64,000 nucleotides of DNA, from positions 31,537,782 through 31,601,781 of the forward strand of contig NC_091312.1 of assembly GCF_038502225.1 (NCBI RefSeq), in the 5' to 3' direction. A model generated the notes under the pieces. It was not told where the DNA came from. It did not search any database and saw nothing but the letters and a program-made list of their open reading frames with translations. This DNA comes from Cherax quadricarinatus. Taxonomy: Eukaryota; Arthropoda; Malacostraca; Decapoda; Parastacidae. How positions within the stretch are numbered: the first letter of the stretch is position 1; each line of letters opens with the position of its first letter. This document shows, piece by piece, positions 56,726-64,000 of this stretch. The position numbers and the translations under genes are program-made.

Positions 56726-57239
56726 CTCCCTCCCTTCACATCTCCTTTCTTCCATCCCTTCACCCCTGCTACTTACACACATCCTCAACCCCTCTCATCC
56801 CTCTCCCTCCTTCCAACACTTCACAGGGTCAGCAATAAATTGCAGTGTGCCCTGTCAGTTTAAGCACACCTGCACAACATTACACCAAGGACCATCTCTG
56901 GTCCGGAGACCGTCTCATCTATTGGATAACGAGACTTCCTTCGTTATGTTTCATTCAGCCATGCACTTTAATGGAACCAGGAATGTCAGGGGCTCCGTCT
57001 CCAGATGGCAGCCTAATACTTTGCTCTAAGTGTTTTAGATTAACTTGTTAGGCAGAAAAACTATCGGCTACACAAGGATCATTAAAGTTGTAAGTCATCG
57101 GTATACCATTAGTCAAGAGTACTATAATATATATTTACCTTGATATTAGAATGCACACCACTCAGTGTTTATGCACTAGTGCTCTCAGTGTATATATCTC
57201 AAGAGATATTCTTCAGTTTGCAAAATGGTGGAGTGTACT
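56726..57239. other. Unassigned spacer
   Basis: No feature recognised. The overlapping frames at 56845-57051 share no family motifs. Confidence 0.3.
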
Positions 57240-58425
57240 GCAGCAGTATCTTTACATAGTGATAACTGGCCAGATTCCATGTCCCTCTTCAGCGAAACAC
57301 TGGGTGCCTTTCGTAATTACTGGACCGTTACGACATTGTCTTGGATGCACAAGAAAGGATGCAAAATGCAAATGTAGTATACAACGATTTTTGGAAAAGC
57401 CTTTGACAAGTCCGACCATGGGGTAATTACACATAAAATGAACGCAAAAAGAATAACTGGGAACGTGGGAAGATGGATATTTAACTTCCTAACAGAGCCG
57501 AAAGAGTAATAGTAAACAGCGAAATCAGAGGCTCCTACAATGAAAAGTTCTGCCCCCCCCCCTATGAGGGTACTCGCCCCACTTTTAGTAAGTAAGTAGT
57601 AAGTAAGTAAGTTTATTCAGGTAAACACAAATACAGTTACATAGAATTATCATACATAGCAGCATATGTGTAGGGAACCTAGGATAACCCAAAAAAGTCA
57701 GACAGAGTGACTTATTTCCATTGGGGTCCTTTCCTTATTTCCATTCTCAAATCTCTCAAATTCTCCCTCATTCTCAAATCTGACATTGACAGGGCCATAA
57801 ATCATAGCATTGTACCATCCTTAACAGATGATACTAAAATTTTACGAAAGAGTGGCATCTATAGGAGATACAGAGAGCTTCTAAGCTGATATAATCCAAG
57901 TCTCCCAGTGGGTTACCGACAACAATATAATGTTCAATGAGAAATCTTAGCTACTACACCACGGAAGAATGGTAGAAATAAAAATAAGATCGAAGTACAA
58001 CACAAACCTGGCTATGATAATGTCAGACGATCTCACGGTCCAGGAGCACAACAATGTTATCGCAACTACAAGAAATATGATAGGATAACTAGGTTGAGAT
58101 AATGTGTATTAACGGTTTTCTTCAAGGCAGACAAAACTGCTGAGCTGGGAAATGTACAATGAATCTTCACAGCTCATTATAAACTCAGTCAAGCACCTAA
58201 ATTACTGGGAGTGCCTGTATTTCTTAAAAAGTAGGCGAGAAAGATGCACCATAATCTACTCCCAGAAGATATTGGGACTGGTAACAAACCTGCACACCGA
58301 AATTAATACTTCTGAACACATGAGGCTTGGCAGACGTTGCAGAATACCTCCAATGAAGTGCAAGGTAGCTATGAGTGCACAGAGATTTCAATAAATGTAA
58401 ACGGACCATAACTCTTCAACACCCT
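57240..58425 (+). pseudogene. Family P LINE, old degenerate copy
   Basis: Plus strand. Near 57380-57530 the text follows the RT palm of copy 2 (tttggaaaagcctttgaca, ataactgggaacgtgggaag) with many stops and indels. It resumes after an insertion at 57590 with gacattgacagggccat and continues to the C-terminal domain (KHLNYWECLYFL, 58152-58394). It ends at 58425, where a family-L-like 3' end follows. Much more diverged than other P copies, so the family has a long history in this genome. Confidence 0.75.
57590..57735 (-). mobile_element. LINE 3' tail insertion with (GTAA)n
   Basis: A gtaagtaagtaagtttattc start followed by a segment whose reverse complement occurs at 59125-59226 (gggttatcctaggtaa, gctgctatgtatgataat). 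Probably the 3' end of an L2-type element. Confidence 0.7.
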
Positions 58426-58920
58426 CCCTTAAGGCTCTTCTCAAAAGTCACCTAATCACCCTAGACTAAATACACAATACTCAATATCTAACACTACCAA
58501 TAAATCTACCAACCTAAATCTTAAAACTTCATGACAAGACAACCAAGCTCATTTATTAACAAATTACCACATGGAAGTATACATACCTACCAAAAGCAGT
58601 ATTGCCCTTCACGAAATTGTAGCAGTCTCATACTGTAAACTACTGTAAACTACTCCTGAATCATATTTCATAAAAAAAGCATTTTTGAATACATGAATAT
58701 ATCCTTTGGTTTGTATAAATTAGATTCACTTATTGTTAATAGAACTACTGTACAACTATGATAATTTCTATAGTGATAAGTAGTCAGTAAACCATTAAAT
58801 TAAGTCAGCCCATAATGCCAAGGCATAATAGAGGCTCTCTTTGCTCTGCAACCCATCATTGTAAAAATATAATCTCAATGTACTACTTGCAAAGAAATAA
58901 ATGAATCTGAATCTGAAGAT
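58426..58920 (+). pseudogene. LINE 3' end (L2/Rex-like) with GAATCT-type tail
   Basis: Starts with a C-terminal-like aaggctcttctcaaaagtca (ALLKSHL), followed by a long 3' UTR and the tail aaataaatgaatctgaatct. No other ORF. Confidence 0.65.
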
Positions 58921-58954
58921 TAGTATTCCATGATAACCTAAGCAGTGTGGCTTA

Positions 58955-59025
58955 TTTCTGAGGTCATCTTATCAGCGACGCGACCCACAACAGTCGACTA
59001 ACATCCAGGTACATTATTTCCTAAC
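58955..59025 (-). mobile_element. SINE-B core fragment
   Basis: Contains gcgacccacaacagtcgact and atccaggtac, the complement of the SINE-B central domain. Confidence 0.65.
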
Positions 59026-59124
59026 TTTTATACAACACTTGCATGCTACCAGGATGTACTGGAGTTTTTCACACGTTGGCATAAAGCCCAGATATAACTT
59101 TCAGCAGGCCAAGAGTTTCTAACC

Positions 59125-59226
59125 CCAATGGAAATAGTCACTTTGACGTTTTTTGGGTTATCCTAGGTAATCTTCACATATGCTGCTATGTATGATAATT
59201 TATGTGTACCTGTACCTGCATAAACT
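59125..59226 (+). mobile_element. LINE 3' tail, inverted partner of 57590-57735
   Basis: Reverse complement of most of 57600-57735 with about 90 percent identity by eye. Confidence 0.7.
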
Positions 59227-60289
59227 TACAACACTTATGGTGGTGTGGTGGAGCGGCCAACACTTACACACACAGTTCATCATGGCCAGGAGAATTCAAT
59301 CGGGTAAATATCAACGTCTGTCATAGCGTTTTGTTCTATGTCCGCAAGCGCAAGATGCGTGTTGTGTCAGTGTAGTGTGTCACGCAAATGTAGGGAGGGT
59401 TACCCTTTGTGGCAGGGACGGGCCTGTCCTTCCCCTACATTCCTTCCCCACCCTTTCCCCCTCTGATCCTCCTCCCTCCCTGTCTCTTCCTACCCGCCTC
59501 ACATGGTTTACACTCAAGAGTGATTACACATCGGTCAGTGCAGCAGTGATGGAGGGCAGTGTAACAGGAACGGTGAGAGAGTGAGGATGTTAGTATTCCT
59601 GCTCCACCTATACATACCTCAGGATTCACTGAAAACAGCTTCACTGTTTTTCTAGCCTATGCATATGGCATTTCAAAAGAAAACCTATCAGCAAATGGTG
59701 GCCGTTTGCTGTCAGATGACATATATATACGAGTAATATGGTTGTTTCTTGGATTAACATAGTGCATGAGACTATTATTGGTGGTTCGTATAGTTGAAAA
59801 ACCATGGATATAACTGCTATGCTAGCGGTAGTTCAGTACATTTAAATAGTACATGTGACTGATAGCAATCAGTGTATAGAGAGCTCTTGAGGATTTCAGG
59901 AAGATGTTGGATGAGTAGTGAGTTAGTGCTTCTACGTGACTTGGCAAACCAGCGTAAATAATGAGCAAGATGATGTCATGGGATTTCTGGTGTCTCTGGA
60001 AAGTAACTGGTAAACAAATTCATGTAAGTAGATTCTTGTTTCTTAATATAAGTGACGAGTGAGAAAGCAAGTGTAAATGGTGGTGGGTTACACTAGTTTA
60101 AATCTACATCATTGAGCACACTTGTATGTCTTTAACACTCAGGTGTTCATCGCAGACCTTGAACTAATAAAGCTTTTCAGTGAAGCAAACTAATAAAGCT
60201 TTTTTTTTTTTTTAAAGATCTCAATCTCGGTCTCGGACTCAAGTGAAATTTCCAACACTACTGCGCTCAGAACCGCTCTAAGGACTTTC
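59227..60289. other. Unassigned spacer
   Basis: About 1.06 kb with no recognised gene or element apart from a short poly-T run near 60200. Confidence 0.3.
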
Positions 60290-60580
60290 ATGAGTCTACC
60301 TGGAGAGTGTTCCGGGGGTCAACGCTCCCGCGGCCCAGTCCTTAATCAGGTCTCCAGGTGGATCAGGGCCTGATCAACCAGGCTGTTACTGCTGGCCGCA
60401 CATAGTCCAACGTATGAACTACAGCCCGGCTCATCGGGTACTGACTCTATCTGTCGAGCTCCCACTTGAAGGCAGCCAGGGGTCTATTGGTAATTCCCCT
60501 TATACCTGGTGGGAAGCTGTTGAACAGTCTTGGGCCCCGGACACTTACTGTGTTTTCTCTTAGTGTACTCATGGTGTCCC
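60290..60580 (-). pseudogene. Family P LINE 3' end
   Basis: Complement of the family C-terminus and tail (agtctacctggagagtgttc to tgttgaacagtcttgggccc). Confidence 0.85.
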
Positions 60581-61231
60581 TCACATTCACCTCATTCAGT
60601 GTCGACCAAACATAGTTTGTTGCTTATATACCACACACGACACTACATATGCTTTCTTGGTCGTTTATTGGCTCCTGCCGATAATCGGTGCTACGCTTTT
60701 GGCTCAAGCGAAGGATCCAGGGTAAATCTTGGGCAAAACGGAAGTATGGACAAAGCATCTAACATCTGTGGCTTCTATCCACCTTAAGTAATTAGCTGAT
60801 TGTTGACCGACTGTTGTGGATCGTATCTTGAGAACGAAGACCTAAAGAATCACAGTGGAATTAGGCTGCACTGCTTGAGTTAACCTGGATAATTAGCGCT
60901 CTCGTTAAATAATAGCAATAGTTATTTCCTCCTCCTCGTCTTCTTTCCATGCTACTCCACTTCACTCCAACTAGGGATAGGGTGGACAGTTTAAGAAATC
61001 TGATCACACAACTTTTTAACAGTTCAGTTTCTGATCAGCTGGGCTGATAAAATCCGTGAAGGACGAAAACATCTTCCCAGTCAGTGTCATAAATCGCATA
61101 TTGTCTTATTCACACCTGTCAGGTATATTTTACGATTGATATGCAAATTTTCTAGTTTCACTTGACACCTGCCTTCCTGGTCCTACCAGAGTGAGGCTCG
61201 TGTTCGAACTCATATAATACTAGGTTCACTA
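60581..61231. other. Unassigned spacer
   Basis: Nothing recognised. Confidence 0.3.
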
Positions 61232-61308
61232 ATTACCTTTCGCCACTATGTGGCGAAACGTTTCCTGAATAAAGATTCCCATATGTTGCATAAGTGTCTC
61301 AGTCTTCA
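61232..61308 (+). mobile_element. Penelope-like pseudo-LTR fragment with inverted joint
   Basis: tttcgccac-tat-gtggcgaaa is a small palindrome at the place of stem II, followed by cgtttcctgaataaag and a PLE-type end. The upstream half of the hammerhead is missing. Confidence 0.65.
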
Positions 61309-61721
61309 ATAGTATTGGTCCCAAGACTGACCCCTGTGGGACCCTGCTCCTGACAGGCGCCCATTGTGATACCTCATCATGGACCAAGACTCGCTGTTGC
61401 CTCCCTGCTAGGTATTCTCAGATCCATTGCAGTGCCCTTCCTGTTATATGTGCCTGATCCTCTAGCTTCTGTACTAATCTCTTGTGAGAATTGTGTCGAA
61501 GGTCTTCTTGCAGTCCAAGAAAATGCAGTCAACCCACTCCTCCCTCTCATTTCTCACTTCAGTTACCTTGTCATAAAACTCTAGTAGGTTTGTGACACAG
61601 GATTTGCCTTCCATGAATCCATGGTGGCTGTCGTTTAAAATTTTGTTCCACTCCAGGTGCTCCACCACTCTCCTGATAATCTTCTCCATGACTTTGCATA
61701 CTATACACGTCAGTGACACTG

Positions 61722-61722
<1 letters not shown>
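61309..61722 (-). pseudogene. CR1-type LINE (family C1) RT fragment
   Basis: A close relative of 880-1300: minus frame 61474-61719 gives SHHGFMEGKSCVTNLLEFYD and EREEWVDCIFLDCKK, followed by a C1 GVPQGSVLG-type region near 61330 in a damaged frame. Both ends are cut (PLE on the left, TG array on the right). Confidence 0.87.

Positions 61723-61755
<33 letters not shown>
61722..61755. repeat. (TG)n microsatellite
   Basis: About 16 TG dinucleotides. Confidence 0.95.
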
Positions 61756-61757
<2 letters not shown>

Positions 61758-62009
61758 AAACTTTGCAGAAAAAGCAAAATATTCGCAAACACTAATCTCA
61801 GGCCGAAGGAGACTCAAACTACGAACCTTGGAACAAGGTACACAGTACTCTGCTCACCGTCCCACACTGGACAATACTTTGGCACCCAGCCATACTAGGC
61901 ATTTGGTCTAAAGCAGCCAGCATTCTGGGAGGTAGCTTTTGAGTTTTTCATCTCATCCCCAGCATGCATCGACCAATGATATATTTTTAGAATGTTTAAA
62001 TTTTTCAGA

Positions 62010-62283
62010 ATAAAAGCTCTCGCTTCACGGTGAGGGTCCGAGCTCGATTCCCGGTGAAGGCATGGAAACATCGGATGTGTTTCCTTACACCGGTTGTCTA
62101 TGTTTACCCATCAGTAAAATGGGTACCTGGGTATTAGTCGACTGGTGTGGTTCCCATCCTGTGACAAAACTGACCTAATTTGCCCGATATGCTCTGCATG
62201 ACAAGGGGCTTTCTATGTAGTAGTATGTCATTGATGTCAGATAGGCCTGTATACCTTGTACATGTACTTGTGGTAAATGAAGA

Positions 62284-62317
<34 letters not shown>

Positions 62318-62320
62318 GTC
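62010..62320 (+). mobile_element. SINE-B, tRNA-derived copy with (ATT)n tail
   Basis: Head with A-box-like aaaagctctcgcttcacgg and B-box-like agctcgattcccgg, then the core gtgtttccttacaccgg, cagtaaaatgggtacctggg, tcgactggtgtgg, and a tail of (ATT)n. It matches 54018-54304 in the opposite orientation. Confidence 0.87.
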
Positions 62321-62446
62321 CGGTGTGGGGCGGTGACTAGAGTACTGTGTACCTTGTTCCCAGGTACTGCCATTGCAATTTAGATGACCTCCAAACCGCA
62401 CATCCCCACCCCGCTTTCCGAGTGCAGTATTTTACACCTCCATGAA

Positions 62447-62602
62447 TGGAAAGTAAAAGGACACAAGTGCAGCTAATGTGACATTTTATTGTTGCAACGT
62501 TTCGCTCTCCAGGAACTTTGTCAAGCCATTACGGCTTGACAAAGTTCCTGGAGAGCGAAACGTTGCCACAATAAAATGTCACATTAGTTACACTTGTGTC
62601 CT
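62447..62602. mobile_element. Penelope-like pseudo-LTR palindrome (family 2)
   Basis: Two arms of about 75 bp (62449-62526 and 62532-62600) are inverted copies separated by 5 bases (ATTAC). Each arm is the family 2 pseudo-LTR end, with gagagcgaaacgttgcc and gtcacattagttacactt-type sequence. A hammerhead-like motif lies at 62532-62568 on the plus strand (core TTGACAA). Confidence 0.82.
62532..62568 (+). ncRNA. Hammerhead-like motif, PLE family 2
   Basis: CGGC, core TTGACAA, extra A, an imperfect stem II (GTTCC-TGG-AGAGC), GAA, ACGT, T, GCCA. The weaker stem II suggests decay. Confidence 0.4.
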
Positions 62603-62609
62603 TTTACTT

Positions 62610-63130
62610 TACTTAATATTGTCAGTAATTCTACCAACTTTATCACAACCTCCATAACTCAAGTCCAGCTACCTGGTTTCCTTGGATTCATTCACAGACG
62701 TTACCTTGCTCACGCTCCAACAGGACGTCAGGTCATGAAAGTCACTTGTCTATAATCCTGTCTAACATGCTTACATATGCCTGTTGGGTGCCCACGCCCC
62801 TAGCACTCAAAACCTCATTTACCCCCTCCCTCCAACCTTTCAAAGGACGACTCTCTACCTCTCCTTCCCTCTGTCGCAGATTTATACACCCTCTTCATCA
62901 TTCTATTTTTCTCCAACCTCTTTAAATGTACAAACCACCTCACCAACCCCTTCTCAGCTCTATGAATAATACTTTTGGCAACTCCACACCTCCTAAACTC
63001 TAAACTCCATATTCTCTGCATAACATCCACACCACATATTGCTCTCAAGCACGATATCTCCACTGGCTCCAGCCGCCTCCTCACGGCAACATTCAAGACC
63101 ACTGTGACTAGCCAAGGACTCGAACCCATG
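62610..63130 (-). pseudogene. RTE-like LINE (family R) C-terminus and 3' UTR, degraded
   Basis: Minus frame 62815-63129 reads RRRLEPVEISCLRAICGVDV, RAEKGLVRWFVHLKRLEKNR. A similar 3' UTR lies at 62610-62815. Confidence 0.8.
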
Positions 63131-63164
63131 CTGCTTTGGCCTGCCTCATGGTAGGCGAAAACAT

Positions 63165-64000
63165 ATTATTTTTTTTTTATTATCACACCGGCCGATTCCC
63201 ACCAAGGCAGGGTGGCCCGAAAAAGAAAAACTTTCACCATCATTCACTCCATCACTGTCTTGCCAGAAGGGTGCTTTACACTACAGTTTTTAAACTGCAA
63301 CATTAACACCCCTCCTTCAGAGTGCAGGCACTGTACTTCCCATCTCCAGGACTCAAGTCCGGCCTGCCGGTTTCCCTGAATCCCTTCATAAATGTTACTT
63401 TGCTCACACTCCAACAGCACGTCAAGTATTAAAAACCATTTGTCTCCATTCACTCCTATCAAACACGCTCACGCATGCCTGCTGGAAGTCCAAGCCCCTC
63501 GCACACAAAACCTCCTTTACCCCCTCCCTCCAACCCTTCCTAGGCCGACCCCTACCCCGCCTTCCTTCCACTACAGACTGATACACTCTTGAAGTCATTC
63601 TGTTTTGCTCCATTCTCTCTACATGTCCGAACCACCTCAACAACCCTTCCTCAGCCCTCTGGACAACAGTTTTGGTAATCCCGCACCTCCTCCTAACTTC
63701 CAAACTACGAATTCTCTGCATTATATTCACACCACACATTGCCCTCAGACATGACATCTCCACTGCCTCCAGCCTTCTCCTCGCTGCAACATTCATCACC
63801 CACGCTTCACACCCATATAAGAGCGTTGGTAAAACTATACTCTCATACATTCCCCTCTTTGCCTCCAAGGACAAAGTTCTTTGTCTCCACAGACTCCTAA
63901 GTGCACCACTCACTCTTTTTCCCTCATCAATTCTATGATTCACCTCATCTTTCATAGACCCATCCGCTGACACGTCCACTCCCAAATATGTGAATACGTT
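63165..64000 (-). pseudogene. RTE-like LINE (family R) C-terminus and 3' UTR, cut by the window edge
   Basis: Minus frame 63422-63985 (187 residues) encodes the region after the RT: MGVDVSADGSMKDEVNHRID, TLLYGCEAWVMNVAARRRLE, LLRWFGHVERMEQNRMTSRV, GRRGRGRPRKGW. The GCEAW and GRPRKGW motifs are typical of RTE-type C-termini. The 3' UTR runs to an AT-rich tail near 63165. The RT itself would lie beyond the right edge. The visible frame is open, so this copy may be better preserved than its neighbour at 62610. Confidence 0.87.

Noticed and set aside
56417..57051. Proline/threonine/leucine-rich open frames
   Set aside because: They follow a pyrimidine-rich minisatellite; no domain and no homologous copy in the window.

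Overview
Kind of genome. The window is eukaryotic and looks like intergenic or heterochromatin-like DNA of an invertebrate. I see no host gene, rRNA or tRNA gene. Almost everything recognisable is a transposable element or a simple repeat. The mix (CR1-type LINEs, Penelope-like elements, a Bel/Pao element, tRNA-derived SINEs with AAT tails, long TA and TG microsatellites) is what I associate with decapod crustaceans such as crayfish. That placement is from memory and needs a database search.

Families, with short names used below. Family P: a Jockey-superfamily LINE whose ORF1 carries a PHD-like finger, 12-residue repeats and three CCCH fingers, and whose ORF2 is APE endonuclease plus reverse transcriptase (RT). 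Family C: a CR1 LINE with an SGNH-esterase ORF1, an APE-RT ORF2 and a 3' tail of the 8-mer TTATGTTC. Family C1: a second CR1 lineage. Family L: an L2/Rex-like LINE. Family R: an RTE-like LINE. SINE-A: short, no visible tRNA promoter, AAT tail. SINE-B: tRNA-derived. PLE: Penelope-like elements whose pseudo-LTRs carry hammerhead-ribozyme-like motifs.

Layout. 1-6200: a broken C1 copy, a possible solo LTR, a TG array and a 5'-truncated P copy. 6440-11515: an internally deleted Bel/Pao element with two SINE-A insertions, flanked by related minisatellites. 12363-13180: fifteen copies of a 55-bp minisatellite, then a long hairpin. 13878-15110: a SINE-A split by a TIR transposon. 15648-16978: TA/TG arrays holding a Tigger-like MITE. 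17052-19892: nested 3' ends of family P and a short SINE-A.

20513-45505 is a nest built on family C copies. It contains a PLE pseudo-LTR array (21824-23478), two further C copies, a second PLE insertion, a non-coding LTR retrotransposon (29000-32729), a full-length P element (33049-37623), another PLE with a GIY-YIG endonuclease, and a gag-like ORF1. Many insertions have target-site duplications, so their order can be read directly.

45720-49750 is a nearly intact L element. 50285-64000 holds mostly 3' ends of P, L, C1 and R, SINE-A and SINE-B copies, a solo Bel/Pao LTR and palindromic PLE fragments.

How they work together. LINE ORF2 proteins nick DNA and prime reverse transcription, and presumably also mobilise the SINEs. 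PLEs supply GIY-YIG endonuclease and RT. The non-coding LTR element and the MITE must depend on enzymes encoded elsewhere. The most interesting signals are the hammerhead-like motifs, whose core positions 3 and 8 appear to covary between PLE families, and the zinc-finger-rich ORF1 of family P.
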